Counted from the stretch's first letter, positions 10,402 to 22,916 are shown. The stretch: 64,000 nt of DNA from Earliella scabrosa (GCA_022605405.1 JABYQQ010000039.1:82219-146218), one strand, 5' to 3'. The notes: generated by a model not told the origin, from the letters alone. A program made the numbers and translations.

Positions 10402-13059
10402 CAGAGCAGAAGAGCGGACTAGAGGCTCGCAGGAAGAAGACACCGAACGCTGACGAGGACGGGAAGCCGATGGGATGGGACCGAGCGGGAGGAGAGTGGG
10501 AGGAGGAAGAGGAGAGGGAGGAGGAGGGAAAGTTGGAGAGTTGGAGGCTGCCACGGACGACGAAGAGCGGGCGGGATCGAAATCGCGAGAGACGCGGTCT
10601 GGGCTGGATTCATACTCTCTCCGTCGCTGGGCTCGATCACCACCCTGGATATCTCCGCAGTGGGCATCCAGTCACAAACAGGGTGGCGGACAGCATGCGT
10701 CCGCGCCCTCGGACGGGGGTCCTCAGAAGCCCCTCTCGCGGCAATGTTGCGGCGAGAAACTGATCGACGGCCGATACCGTAGGATAGCCCATATCTGGCT
10801 CGCTTCTAGTCTTTCCATGTTGCAATTAGACACACTCCGCCGCGTGCGAATGTCGCGGATGACAGTGTCGACGTGCGGGGACGGCGATGTTGAGGTTCAC
10901 TTGCAGGGAGGACACCGTCGTCCACACCAAGAAAGACAAACTGCGTAGAGGCGTAAGCGAATGCGCCACCTCGAATGAAGAGAGCCGAATGAAGAGACGG
11001 TCTGCATGGAGCACTCTGGCCAGCGCTCCTATCTGGCCTAGACTGGACGACCGGGGAGAGCGTACGTACAACGGCATACTCATCAGAGTCATCACGTCCA
11101 GCATGTCTCCGGTCCCGAGTCAAGTCCCTCCGGTGAACGTTTAAGCTTCGAGCAGGCTAGGCACGGCGGCACATACTCTGTAAGCCCGAAATACTACCCG
11201 AACACGATGCTCGGCGCAGACGAATATATCCCCGTCATGGGGCAGCGCGTATCTCGGACGCAATAGGCAAGGTGCGTATATAGCGCGGAGAGCTCTAGTA
11301 TGACTTCTAGCGGATGCAACTAGCGGAGTGCTGGCATGCTATTCGTGTTCGCCGTACGCCAGCTGCAACCGGATGAGATGATTGCTCCCGCGACGCGCGG
11401 AAGACACGTCCTAAACTTGTCATCCCTCCGACATGTGAAGGAGGCAAACACGTCCAACGAACGTCCTTCCTTGGCAGACAGCAGAGGACCCTGCTATCAG
11501 TGGGAGCATTGAAACGTAGAGGGCCAAGAGGACTTCAATTCCGGGGGTTGCAACCTGCGTCCAACCCATGCGCGAAGAGGGCCTGGCGGTCGCGGGAAGG
11601 CGGACACACTAAAGCCTAGTTGGAGCGATGAAATAGCCCTGCTCGCGGAGGCGCCAGCTAGGGGGCTCACAACGGTGCGCTCTGGGACATGTGAGCCAGC
11701 GAGGACGACGAAGTCCTCGTAGGGCTACGCGGGATCACTACTAAGCCCGTAGGTTGCAACCCACGACGTTTAATATAGGGCGGGGTTGCAATCCCGGAAC
11801 TGAGACTGTTGGTATTGATGTCATCCCAAGGCTCCGTGTGGCGAGATGGCGACCGCATGCAAACACATCGTGGACGTAGCGCACCGTACCGCTCGCGGAA
11901 CATGGGAGATCGATCTGCAGGGAACCAAGAGCGACCGAAAACATACAGCGGTCTGCCATACGCGAACAGTACTCCGCCCGCGGAGGTGACAATGAATCCC
12001 AATAGGCGAGAACGTGTCCTCCGAGCGCATCATTCGTGCCAGCATGAACAGCAAGGGGGAATACCGTCGACAGTGCGGCCCTACTCCCTCCTGCAAGCTC
12101 ACGACAAGTAGACCAGACCCTGCCAGATGATCAAGATGATCAAGAAGGCCGATAGACAGCACCTGTTCGCACCTGTTCTAGCCTCTCTCGAAGTCGTGCC
12201 GACGACTCGCCCTCGTCCGAGACACTGACAATCAGGCCACCGAAGACGCGCGCGGACAGATACGAGGCACAGCAGGCTGTCCTGCGCATCGTGATCTGTA
12301 TCTTCGCGCATAGTGTAGTACCACCGTGTCTCATGCGTGCGTGGACAGGACAGGGCAGAGGAACAGAGACAGAATCAAGGAACTCACCGACGCCCACAGC
12401 CCTTTACCTCAGCCCCTTCCTTCCACACAAATCACCACGGCGAAGTGCGATCCTCGTGTGCACCACCTGCTCCTGCATGCGGCTCCTGTCCCGCTCTAAG
12501 TCCACAGTGCAGACGGGTTCCCAAAGTCCCATGTGTCTTGGAGGCCTCGTGTACGCGTCTGTGTCGGTGCTAGCTTGACTGCGATTCGTCCGTCGAATAT
12601 CGCGCATGTTGAGCTCGCAACGCAGTGCGCTGCGCGAGAGTAGAGAGGGAGAAGTGCATGACCTGGTACGCGCGTACACGATGGAGGAGGCTGAAGGAGG
12701 ACAAGGTCAAGACAAAAGTTTCCCAGTTCCAGTGTTGTAAGCGCTGTAAGACCTTATCTAATCAGTTCTCTAGCGCTCGTTGACTGCAACGTCACTCGTC
12801 AGGCCTTCAGGTGTTGTTTTGCCACATAATGAGGATGCAAAAGGAGGGTATTACATTAGGAAGTAGGTCCATGCACATATAGACGGTAGACACCAGAGTC
12901 CAGCTCCGAGCGTATACAACACGCGCGCGGCTCATCCTATCGTCCAGCCTGTGCAAGCAGTCCAACACCCACGGTGGGGATACGTATAGGTACGTAGTGC
13001 AGTAGCGGTGGTTAGTGTACGTCTCGGACATTTTTCTCGTCTTCGTCGTCGTTGCGCCC
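10402..13059. other. 2.6-kb region without a supportable gene
   Basis: Only short frames without domain-like sequence occur. Inverted GGTTGCAACC-type motifs recur near 11547, 11751 and 11784. The 11.1-11.8 kb part is irregular and may be old repeat debris. I found no terminal repeats or coding remnants that would name it. Confidence 0.4.
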
Positions 13060-13635
13060 TTACAACGCGAGGCCCGCGCCCGCGAGCACGCCCGCGATGG
13101 CGAAGCCGACCGAGCCAGCAGCGCGGAACGACGCCGCACCGTTCGGGTCGGTCGAGTTCGACCCGCCGCCCGAGCCCGTGCTGTTGAGGCCTGGGTTGAG
13201 ACCAGACGGTGCAGCGGGCGCGGACGGCGCGGACGAGGCACCGCCCAAGACGGTGTCCGTTGCAATGGGGAGGGTCGGGCTCGCGTCGGTGGGGATTGCG
13301 GGCGCAGATGGGGTCTCGCCGGGCGCGGTCGGGAGCGACACAGCGGCGGTGTCAGTGCCCTCTGGAGGGACGGCCGCTGAGTCGGTGGCTGAGGGTACGG
13401 GCTCGCCTGCAGGGTCGCTGGGACCAGCGGCGGGGTCTGTGACAAGGGTGCCTGGAACGAACGCGTCAGGACATCAACGGCATTGGGATCGAGGACGTGG
13501 GATGTGCAACGTACCTGGTACGCTGGACTCGGAGGGAGCAGTCGCCCCGGGGTCTGAGACCTCCTGCGGCCGTGCGACGACGCTTGTGCAGGCAAGGGCG
13601 AGGGTGAGGACGACGAGCTTGGTGTTAGCGAACAT
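13060..13635 (-). CDS. Small GPI-type Pro/Ser/Ala-rich wall protein
   Basis: Two exons, 13635-13515 and 13451-13060, with a 63-nt intron, encode 170 aa. A signal peptide (about residues 1-21, LVVLTLALACT) is followed by about 115 residues of Pro/Ser/Thr/Ala/Gly with no fold-like sequence. It ends in a hydrophobic tail (VGFAIAGVLAGAGLAL) preceded by small residues suitable for GPI attachment. The tail resembles those of the CFEM proteins upstream, but there is no cysteine-rich domain, so this is a structural or mucin-like surface protein and not a CFEM member. Function unknown. Confidence 0.75.
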
Positions 13636-13781
13636 GATGTGGAGTGTGCCGGTCTCGAGACGACGAATGAGTGGGACAACGAAGGACGAGGTGTGTTGGA
13701 CGCGAGCGACTCGGACAAAGGATGAGTGGCGGGGTGCGAGGGGAGGAGACTGGTGATGTCCTTCCTCCTCTACGCCCAGGG

Positions 13782-13787
13782 TTTATA
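13782..13787 (-). promoter_or_regulatory. TATA box of the GPI-type protein gene
   Basis: TATAAA on the minus strand lies 147 bp upstream of the ATG at 13635, in a pyrimidine-rich promoter. The distance is at the long end for fungi, so an untranslated leader is implied. Confidence 0.45.
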
Positions 13788-14999
13788 TCCACGTACGCAC
13801 CTCAGACATCGTGCCCTCTCTACCGCGACTCCAACTTCCAAGCTTCTGCACCTTCGCGAGCCCGTTCAGCACGACCCCGTCGACAGGAGCGAAACGGGGT
13901 GTCTCCACGAGCGCGTGACGGGCCGCTCATAGTCGCTGCAATAACAATCAAACGCGAACAAAGCGGTGGAGCATCGAACCGCGCTTGCCCGCATCCTCGA
14001 GATGGGACGGTGTTCGAAGTGGAGTCGCTACCACCGCTCCAGTGTTCCGCAGCAACCCCCCGAACCGCCGTGGTGATCATAGGGCGTAGACCGCCGCGGC
14101 GTGAACAGAGACCACCGAAAGGGAACATCATTTGCCTCCGGGACCTATGCAAATTCCAAAACACCTGTACCTTGTTCAGGTCGTGAGTACAACGGCGTGT
14201 ATACGTGGAGGTGAATGAAGGCACGGACCCTAGAGATGTCATCACCGCTCCGCCAACAGCCACAATCCCCGACCTGACTTACTAAGAACAAGTCAATTCG
14301 ACGGTGGTATACCACAGCGATCACGACGTTCCTGAAAGCGGGGACTAGCTCACGGTCGTCGAGGCTCACGACAAGCTTGGATGCGGACTCACCCAGCCGA
14401 CTCGGACGCAAGCGTCTATCTAATCTAATCGCGAAGGGTTTCCAGTCTCTGAGTCTGGACTCCTCCTCTCAGCGTACTCAACTTGCAGTTGCACTTCGAC
14501 ACATTAGCAACCATGTACCACACGCAAATTGCTCTCTGAACCGGACTAGCCTCTAGGACACTCTTTTGGTGACGCTATACTATGGCTAGTACGACCAATC
14601 CTCTGACAATCTCTGGCCCTGCGATACTAAGTTTGACCCGCGGTTCCGACATGAATGTCTGCTCGAGGTACTCTGTCTCGACCTCAAGATCTACATCACT
14701 CACCCCGTCTATCTAATCACTGGCAGCGCTGCAAGAACTTACCGCTCCCATCGGACACCATATCGGAACGACTGCACGCGTATGTGGTACTGACGGGCGG
14801 ATGCACCGATCCAGAAAGCTTCCGCACCCCTCCGACCTCCAACTTGTAGACACAAGGAAACTAGGCTGTTTCGAAGCACATCCCTGCTATAATAAGCATT
14901 GGTCCGTGGAATGCGGATCGCTCATCCTCCGTCCGCGACGTTCAAGCTGAGTCTTCGTCACCGGCCGCCTCCCGGGCTTTCCACAACCAATCCTCCGAC
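13788..14999. other. 1.2-kb intergenic region; nothing recognised
   Basis: Only short, unsupported frames are present. The last 100 bp or so before 15000 is pyrimidine-rich and is probably the promoter of the small secreted-protein gene. Confidence 0.45.
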
Positions 15000-15325
15000 A
15001 TGTTCACCACGCAACGCTGCGCAGTAGCTGCCCTCTTAGTCTTCGCGCTCATGGCATTCTTTGGCATAGGGACCCATGGTGAGTGCTGTCTATTCGAGAT
15101 GCCCCTCGGTCTCTTACCTCCTAATCCCTCCCAGCCATCATCCCCAATGTGCATGCGGTTCGAGGACGCAGTGACGACGCCTGCATCATCACGTCCACCA
15201 TCTCATCATACCATCCTGTGTTCACTACTGTTACATCCACAGTCACGGTACTCCTCTCCGAGAGCACCACCATCTACCCGTTCCAGCGTCAGGCCGTCGA
15301 GAAGTTGACCCCACACAGACACTGA
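15000..15325 (+). CDS. Small secreted protein, unknown function
   Basis: Exons 15000-15078 and 15135-15325, with a 56-nt intron (GTGAGT...CCCAG), encode 89 aa. Residues 8-22 are strongly hydrophobic (VAALLVFALMAFFGI), consistent with a signal peptide. The mature part is short, has one Cys, and has a Thr/Val/Ser run (TTVTSTVTVLLSESTT) followed by a basic tail. No known family is recognised. Support comes from the leader and the frame-preserving intron only. It could be a small wall or effector-like protein. Confidence 0.45.
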
Positions 15326-15659
15326 GGTCATTTCAGCCGCACCCCAAATGATACCGTAAATATTCCCGATGCACGTCGCGCCGTGTGCGACCAAGCTAGC
15401 ATCGCGACTCGCCGCCATCACGCCACACTGGCGGCGGCATCCGTCTCGTCCGAGACGTCGTCGCTCCTCAACGTCGAACTTGAAGATCCGCAGTGTAGCC
15501 TTAGGGAGGGGAACGATGTGTATGTCTTAGCATCCATGGTGTATTTGTAGGTACTAGTCCATGTAGCTGTAGCCGTATCCATCCCAATGATGACCAGTGA
15601 CCCCTAACGCCTGTTCAGGTGTTCCACGGTTCACAACTCACTCGCGTCGAACGCCCTCT
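15326..15659. other. Short intergenic gap
   Basis: 334 bp between the small secreted-protein gene and the 3' end of the F-box gene, with no gene seen. Confidence 0.5.
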
Positions 15660-17792
15660 TCACCCGTCCGAGGATGCGCTCTCTGAGGAGCTATCATCCC
15701 ACAGCGACGCTCCCGCCTGCAGAGCGTACTTCTGACTGCCCGCGAAAGTGCTCAAGAGCTCCGCACGATGATCCTTTAGATCTTCGTCGCTTGAGTCATA
15801 TTCATACCCTCCGACCCGATAATACTTCCACCCATCGGCGCCATAGCTGTTCAGATCCTCAGACTCGTCGGAGTCCGACACGTTCGCCATGTTGTCTGCA
15901 CGCCTAGTTGCTTCGTCTTCCATCTCCCCGGCCAAGTCTCGTGTCTCGACGCGGACGGGCGGCGGTGGCGTGTCCTTGCGCCTTTGGTCAGGCGGGAAAA
16001 TACGCCCCACAGACTCGGCTTCATACACCTCCGCCCATGTGTCGGCGACCTCGTCGGGCGCGTCCCCGTCGCACGCAAAGTGGTCCGAGCGCAGGAGCGC
16101 ATACGCCGTCTGCGCGACCCACGTGTCCACGAAGCGGTGGTAGCGCACGTCCGACGCGTCCGCGAGCAGGTCCGGGTGGCATATGAGCGGCCACTTCCAC
16201 TCTGCGCTGGACATCTGTTCGAGCTTGGTCGCCTTCGGGTCGAGCATGAGCAGTCGCACACCCTGAAGCGCGGGTAGGACGCTGTCGGGGTGCAGAAAGC
16301 GTTGATAGAGCGTGTCGTGCGGGAGAAGCTCGGTGGGGAGCGAGCTTGCAGGGGTCCATACGTCGAGATGCTTGAGCGTTGGGTGGAGCAATGGCGTTGC
16401 GGAGAAGTTGTCTGATCTGCCTCGGGGCACGACGAGATGCTCGAGAGCTGGAAGGGTGGCGAACAAGTTAGGGCAGCGCCTCCAGTCGAACGCGCTGAAC
16501 CACGGGCTGTTCACTTTGGGGAATAGATGCAGGTAGCGCAGTCGAGAGCCAAATTGCGCGAGGAACTTTGCGGGCCAGCGGTGGCACATCAACAGCGTGA
16601 GGCGAACGAGTCGTGGCACATTCCAATGCGTGATGATGTGCTTCTCGAGTTCGTACACCGCAGTGAGGTGGATGGTCAACTCGGAGAGCGATGTAAGCGA
16701 AAGGTCGGATAGAAGTGTGAGCCGCGGGATGGATACGGGCTGAACCTCGTACGTTGAGTATAAACTCAGAGACTTGAGCTCCCCGTTGTGACGAAGCAAT
16801 CGATCAACGGTTCGCATCGTCTTGGCGTCTTCGTGTCGCAAAGGGAGTGCGATCTCCAGGTTTCGGAGCCCCGACCATACACGCGTTCCGTAGTGGAACA
16901 GAGGAGGAAATCCCTTCAGGAACCATGTCGGATTGGAGAGCCAATCCCATTCGTCAAAATCGGCCGGAGCCCTATGACGAACGGGGTAGTAGGGGTGTCC
17001 GTGGTAGGAGAATGACCGTAGAGAGGTGCATTGCTTTAGAATGAGGTGGAAGTCTTCGCGCACGACGGTGGTGGACCAATACGGCACGAGACACTCCACG
17101 AGGCGTATGGACTTGATCCAACGGCTGACGACCGGTCCAATGTCCCTGAGTTGCAGTGTTCGCGCGAGAGCAGGGATCTGCCACATGCGTCGAAACACGA
17201 TGTCTTCGTAGAGGACAGTCATTCCGAGCCAATGCATAGCTTTGCATACAAGAACGAGAGATTTCTTCGTGCGGAGCTCCGTTAACCAGGGGTTGAATGC
17301 GCCGCGGGTGATCGACGGGTCGTGGCACTCTGGAGGAGAGACAGTCGCCCGAAATATGGTGAATATAATCTCGGTAGGCAACCTGGCAAAAGCACTCGTC
17401 TGTCTCAGTCGGGTGCGGTCTACTCTCGATGCCCGAGAGATCATTTGCTGATGATGCGAGACTTGTCAGCCTCGTGTATACCTGAGGGTCTTACGATATA
17501 CTAGTAGTAATGCGGGGACTCACTTCATAGAATCTTTGCGCTGCGCCGGTATGTCCAATGTCAATCTCATTTCCTTCCAAGTCTTCTCCCGCCCTCTTCA
17601 GCATATCGAGCTCCTAAGCAGAACGGTAATCACGATCAACTTGAAGGCGGCCATATGGAGATGCAACTCTCGTACTTCTCGAACCTCGGCCAAGTCCATC
17701 CTCAGGAGAGCATTTCGAGTCTTCAATTGCTCATTCTCATCCTTCAGCGCAGTATTCTGGTGACGAAGCTGAGATAGACCATTCTGAAGCAT
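15660..17792 (-). CDS. F-box protein with N-terminal coiled coil and acidic C-terminus
   Basis: Exons 17792-17676, 17613-17524 and 17447-15660 join in phase 0 to give 664 aa. Residues about 8-50 form a coiled coil (LRHQNTALKDENEQLKTR). The F-box is at about 91-150 (ARLPTEIIFTIF ... KSLVLVCKAM), then a leucine-rich region resembling LRR substrate-binding parts, and an acidic Ser/Asp/Glu tail (DSDESEDL, YDSSDEDL). F-box proteins bind Skp1 in SCF ubiquitin ligases and choose substrates. The two small upstream exons are easy to miss because the big exon alone begins with a plausible ATG. The gene at 58457 shares the core (NPWL..-RTKKSL-LVCKA, VLYED-V-RRM-QI-ALART) and the acidic tail, so they are paralogues. 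Substrate unknown. Confidence 0.8.
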
Positions 17793-18846
17793 AAGAGCAT
17801 AGAGGGTGTGGTGTGGAGAATAAAACGAGCCGCCGGCGCGCTGAAGTCGAACCTCGGACACACGCAGCCACGTGGAATTTGACTGATAAGATTAGATGTC
17901 TTGCGGCTATCTCCGAGGCAAGTTTCTACGCAGGCCTGAGGCTGGCACCAACTTGAACTTGAACTGGAAGCTCGAGGCTTGACTCTCTTCTAGGAACCGG
18001 TTTACTTCCGCAGACTCCGACTGGGAGGCCGACTCATGAGGGTTTGCTTAGGCTCGTCAATGGCACGAAGTTGCTGAGACTGTCACCGTGACGACTCCCG
18101 GGCCGTCCCGCACGCTCAAAGCATGTCACAGTGAGTCGCTCGCAGGTTGGCTGCCCCCGCCCATAGACTCACTAGGTTCGTAAGTTGGAAGCTGCGCTGT
18201 TGGACTCTTGTAAGTCTAGGGTTTACTTGGCTGGTCTCATGCCTTACCGATGCCCCATGGACAATCGAGATTCAGGTGAGGAGAGGAAGGGGTGCTGCGG
18301 CGCCCTTCCAGAGTCAGTGAAAGCCGCGTTGCATACGCATTCGGACACGGAGCTCGTCGCATCGGCGAAGACAAACATTGCGATTGCACTTGGGTGAGTC
18401 GTTTGAATACGATATGGGTTGTAGGACCGTCCCTTCCCCCTTCAATAGGTCCGTCCAAACGTCTGCCTAGGGGAGACAAACGATATGGGCGTCATAGCAC
18501 GCATGTGAGAGGTACCTTCCCGTGTGGGACCGCGCATGGCGTGCTGAGGCAGAGCGCTCTCCGATATGTCACAGTTGTCCTCCTTAGTTCACGTAGTCGC
18601 AAGATTGACAGTGACTGCGCGCAGCGTCCTGCGGAGGTGTCGTAGACCGAGCAACATTTGAATTGGTTTTCGAAGGGACGCCCGTCGGAGACTGCGTTCC
18701 GCAGTCGGAGATCCCTCCGCAGACGTGGTTCTCACCGGGATGGAGGACGCTCAAGCGCAGTGCTTGGTCTCGTCCCTTATATTCACAGCCTCTTCTTCTT
18801 ACTGCTCCTCACCCCTACTGCTCGTCCCGACATACCTCAATTATCC
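17793..18846. other. Divergent promoter region, no gene
   Basis: About 1 kb between divergently transcribed genes. The frames are short and carry no recognisable protein. Confidence 0.5.
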
Positions 18847-19951
18847 ATGCCACCCTCGTTTCGCAACCCCATCGTGGCCGGAATCGTAGCGGCCTTCTTC
18901 TTTCTCCTTACGACTCTTCATGTTTTTGTCGCGAGTGACACTTCGTCTCTCGCAGCTAGCCTAGTGGGCAGGGAAGGGGTGCGTCATACCGTCTCGCTTG
19001 CCTACGCACTAATCCTGACCTAATCATTCTCCAGATCACGGTCCTCGGGTTCATCCATGACGTTGATATTCGGGAGCGCACCCTGAAGGTCCGATGGGAG
19101 GTTATCAGGTATGTCCACCTATCATCACAACTCACTGTCGCAGGGCATTCACGTACGGCCATCGTCGATAGCCGCAACGTGGCGAACAACGCGTCCATCC
19201 TCGTCTACGTCGACCAGTCCGCCTCTCCGTCTGGCAGCGTCGTTTCTTTCCTCCTCCCAGAAGGAAAGGACGACGTCCACCCCGTCACACAGCACACGCT
19301 CGATGGCTCCTGGAAAGAGTGGGCCAAGAGCGACAATCCCTTCCCCTACCCCTTCGACCGGTACACCTTCTCCGGCAACGTGTCCGCGTTCGACGCCAAG
19401 ACCCTCGCGTCCATCAGCCTCTCGTCCTTCGCCATCGCAGACAACCGCGCTGGGAAGCACCTCACCCCCGTCCCGGTGCTCACGCTCTACCCAGACAGCA
19501 AGACGGACGACGGCTCGGCGTTCGAGCCTCAGACGTTCGGGGCTCTCGTCGAGCGCCCTATCCCGCTCAAGGTCGCGACGTTCGCCATGTTCGGCGCGAG
19601 CTGGATCTTCACGCTCTCGGTCGTGTACGCTGTCGTCGCGGTGCTCCTGTGGAAGCGCGAGCTGGCGTCGCGGCGCCTGATCGAGGCGCTCCTCGGCGCG
19701 ATCGCCATCGTGGTCATCTTGCGCGAGATGGGCGCACGGGACGCTCGGCCGGACTATGGTGTCCTCCTCGGTGAGCAGCATCATCCTATCTTTTTCCCGA
19801 GCGAGTGCTGACAGGCCCACCCACAGACTACGTCGGGATGTACGTTCAGATCGTCTACTTCGTGCTCCTGATTGTCGCCGTGCACGTCGCTATGCGGCAC
19901 AACAGGACCGTCAAGGGAGAGATTGCTCTGAGCGGTGACGACACGATTTGA
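18847..19951 (+). CDS. Fungal membrane protein (DUF4436-like), copy 1
   Basis: Exons 18847-18978, 19035-19108, 19172-19770 and 19827-19951 encode 309 aa. One membrane segment lies near residues 10-30. A probable extracytoplasmic domain follows (LVYVDQSA, TLDGSWKEW, YPFDRYTFSGNVSAF), then three C-terminal membrane segments, with a conserved ILREMGARDARPDYGVLL just before the last exon. The YPFDRY motif and layout resemble fungal DUF4436 proteins; that name is from memory and needs a search. A full-length paralogue of identical length and exon plan lies on the opposite strand at 31916-33051. The acceptor for exon 3 (19171) was chosen over an earlier AG because it matches the paralogue and avoids a stop. 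Function unknown. Confidence 0.8.
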
Positions 19952-20061
19952 TTTTTTGTACTACTACGATTATTCTCCTGAAGTGCATGGGATGAGCATA
20001 TGACGCAGGCCCGACACAGTGAGGAGCGGCACGACGCGCAGATGAGATGGAATGGTACGCA

Positions 20062-21788
20062 CTACTTCTCCCCTCCCGCCGCCCGCTGCGCCGCAACCTT
20101 CTTGTTCCACGCGACCCTGAACTGCTCAACCCACCGCAGCACGATATCCCACCCAGACGGCTGCCCCTCGATCGCCGTCGGCCACACGTACGGGAACAGG
20201 AAGAACACATACCGCCCGACCATCTTTGCGTCCGCAATCGGGTACGCGTCCATCGTCGTCAGCACCTCCAGCCTATGCCTGCCCACGCGCGCCGGGACGT
20301 CCGGCAGCGGCTCGCTCGTGTCGATATTCGACAGCACGAGCTCGCGCAGCGCCGGGCAGTGCTGCGCAAAGTGCGCGAGGGCCTTGAGCGGCGGTGCGCT
20401 CACTCCCTGGCCGTCGTCTCTACGCTGTCCAGGACGTTGAAAGGGACGCGCCTTCCAGCAGACGAGCAGACGAGTGAGCCGTGGCCACGCGCGGGCCATG
20501 CGCGCGAGGTCGTCCTCGGTGACGCGGTACTCGCTCCGCGGCGCGTGCACGATGACGCGCTCGAGCGTCGGGAGGTCGAGGAGCGGCTGCATAAGGTCTC
20601 CGATGGTCTCCTCTCCCGTGCGCCAGCGCGTGCTGATATCGAGCTTGATGGACTGGAGCTTCGTCGCGTGTCCGTGCGACTGCAGGCATTCCAGAGGCTT
20701 CCGGTACGTCCTGCTCATCTCCGGCACGCCGTTTGGGTACTCGAGTGAGAGGGAAGTGAGCGCTATGAGCGGATTGACCGTCTCGAAGAAGAGCGCCATG
20801 TCGGGAGCGCGGGCGGCAAGATCGAGAGAGGTGAGGTGTTGGAAGCCTTGGATGGGCCGAGAGGGTGCCGTTACGTCGTAGTTTGGGAGGAAGTTGATCG
20901 TGAGCGACTCGAGGCCCCGGAGGGCACTGAGTGACTGCAAGAACTCGAGGTCGATGGGAGTGTCCCGGAGGTAGAGGTGTTCTAGTTTTGTGAAGCTTGC
21001 AATGGGGGCGAGACAGAGTGGATGAGCCGGGGAGGAGAACTCGAGCGTCTTCAGTCGGAGGGTGCGCTCGGAGTAGGTCTTGATGAGTTGCTCAACATTG
21101 CGATCTCCCGCGGTGCGTGTAGATGACTGGCGGAGCGTCTTCATCTTCTCATGATGAGGCAGCCATTCGAGCTCGTCTGAGAGTTGGATGCCCTCGAGAA
21201 CAATGTGAAGCAGTTCGAGGGACTCCGTGCCTAACAGGAGCGCGCTCGTGTCGGATGGTGAGGCAGGACACCACGTCAGCTCCTTCACTGCAGGAAGAAG
21301 TGGCGCGCCATGGTTCCACTTGGAGAGTACAGAGACGATGTGCGGTGTGATAGTAGTTCGCCTGGGAAGGTTGATGATGCGTACGCGTCTGGCATAGCTC
21401 TGAAACGTTCTCCAGGCTTCCTCCGAGGGTTCTCCTGTGAGAATCTGAGGATATTGATCAGTGTGTGCCCTGCATCTCTTCAAATGATCGAGAACATGCT
21501 CACGTAGAGCGTGTCGCCAGTCGCTGAGCCCTTGCGCTTGACTCTGGTAGGTACAAAGCACGGCAGAAGACGAATGAGAGGGACGAGGTTGTCAAGACGC
21601 CACCACAACGCATCGAGGGCGGGGTCCCGGAATTGTCTGCAGACGAGTGCGCCTTGTAGCAAGGTTGCGCGCAATCGCGCTTCCATATAGAGACGCTGAA
21701 CGAAATCGACGTCTGCTTCCTCCGCATCTTCAATCATAGTCATAAAGATTCCGGAAAGAACATCGCAGTTTTCCAGTGCGCGATGCAT
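20062..21788 (-). CDS. F-box/LRR-type protein
   Basis: Exons 21788-21504 and 21444-20062, with a 59-nt intron, encode 555 aa. The N-terminal exon has the degenerate F-box pattern common in agaricomycetes (CDVLSGIF ... QGALVCRQFRDPALDALWW). The rest is a run of leucine-rich segments (LKTLEFSS, LEHLYLRD, LESLTINF, LTSLDLAA, LTSLSLEY), consistent with an LRR substrate-recognition part. It probably pairs with Skp1/Cullin for ubiquitination; the substrate is unknown. Sequence similarity to the other F-box genes in this window is low, so it belongs to a different subfamily. It converges with the DUF4436-like gene, with only 110 bp between the stop codons. Confidence 0.78.
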
Positions 21789-21976
21789 TGCGATGAGTGA
21801 GTATCTTGAAGCTCCTGGACTGAGAGAAAGATAGCACGATGCCAGCGATTAGCACTTACTACGTACTACATCGTCATGATGGCACGGAGAGTCGTGAAGT
21901 CAACTTACAGTCAACGACAGGGAGCCGGGATGAACGCAGAACACAGACTGGATAAGTGAGAGATTCGATTGAATAT

Positions 21977-22012
21977 ACTAAGGAGTACTAGTAATACTAG
22001 TACTACTAGTAA
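21977..22012. repeat. Short ACTAGT-rich palindromic tract
   Basis: Three ACTAGT palindromes lie within about 30 bp, separated by AT/TA bases. This is a small sequence oddity in the promoter-side spacer of the F-box/LRR gene. Confidence 0.5.
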
Positions 22013-22125
22013 GTGATCAGTGCGGCACCGGTTGTTTGGTCATGTTAAGATCGCAGGCTATCAGCTTTGACGCCCAAGAGTATTACTCATCAACTTGAAG
22101 GTTACTTGTTAGCCAGAACGATGTA

Positions 22126-22313
22126 CAGTCATAACCCGTCGAGCGGGTCACCACCGCCCAACGGGCCTCCTTACTGTATAAGGCAGGTTTGAGCAGATAG
22201 ACGCCAAAATTTCCATCCAAATGGGCGTCACACGGGCGTTTAGCTCCCTCTAGCTGCCTTATCAGGCAGGAGGCCCGTTGGGTGGTGGTGACCCGCTCGA
22301 CGGGTTATGACTG
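22126..22313. mobile_element. MITE with Tc1/mariner-type ends (TA target duplication)
   Basis: A 188-bp non-coding element begins CAGTCATAACCCGTCGAGCG and ends with the exact reverse complement. Its 47-bp arms differ at one base, and weaker complementarity runs further inward. It is bounded by TA on both sides (22124-22125 and 22314-22315). TA duplication plus CAGT-starting inverted ends is the hallmark of Tc1/mariner elements; with no transposase inside, this is a MITE mobilised in trans. Near-identical arms suggest fairly recent activity. Confidence 0.85.
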
Positions 22314-22513
22314 TACTTAATGCAGACGCTAATCAACTAAAACCTGAAGCTGACCGCATGTAGGTGACGTGCCAATATTGTGTCGCAACTTTGGCAGACT
22401 CGGACTATGTACAACTGTCAGATGCGGATCCCGACTATAGTACTTAGATCCCGACGTTAAGTTTCCTCGGGAAGAACATCAATTGACTCTTCTTATTCAG
22501 AGTCCGGAACATC

Positions 22514-22916
22514 ATGGCACGCACAGGGTATAAGGCCACACTACCGCCATCTACAAGTAGCCAAGCTTCTGTTGCACCCGCCCCGCCCTCAGCAATCCTT
22601 GCCTGCGGCGGTGAGCGCTTCCTGCTCAGCTTCCGGCCCGTCTCCGCGATCGCCTCCAACTTCCAAGATCTCGTCGTCGTCAAATTCAAGCTGATCACCC
22701 GGTAAACGCATTCAAGCCGTACCTTGCGGACCTGACCCGGTCTTCTAGGGTCTTCTTCCATCCGACCCGCAGTCTCGCGCATCCGAGCAACGCATGGATC
22801 AGCCGATGGTTGGCCGGTGGGCTAGGCGGGAAGACCACAACGTGAGTACGCTTCTTTGACCTCCGGCGGTCCTCTGCTCATCCTGTCATCCTGTCAGGAC
22901 CAACGCGACTTTGTGA
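22514..22916 (+). CDS. Putative small protein, unknown
   Basis: Exons 22514-22701, 22749-22841 and 22898-22916 preserve frame across two introns of 47 and 56 nt and give 99 aa (start MARTGYKATLPPST, hydrophobic core FRPVSAIASNFQDLVVVKFK). No signal peptide, domain or family is recognised. Support is only the coherent splicing and ATG. It lies between the MITE and the siderophore transporter promoter and could be spurious. Confidence 0.3.

Noticed and set aside
11747..11795. GGTTGCAACCC/GGTTGCAATCC motifs resembling a Pol III B box
   Set aside because: They do not match GGTTCRANNCY exactly, and no cloverleaf, A box or terminator could be drawn, so no tRNA or SINE is called.
19149..19820. 223-aa minus-strand ORF
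   Set aside because: Charged antisense shadow of the conserved DUF4436-like exon 19172-19770.
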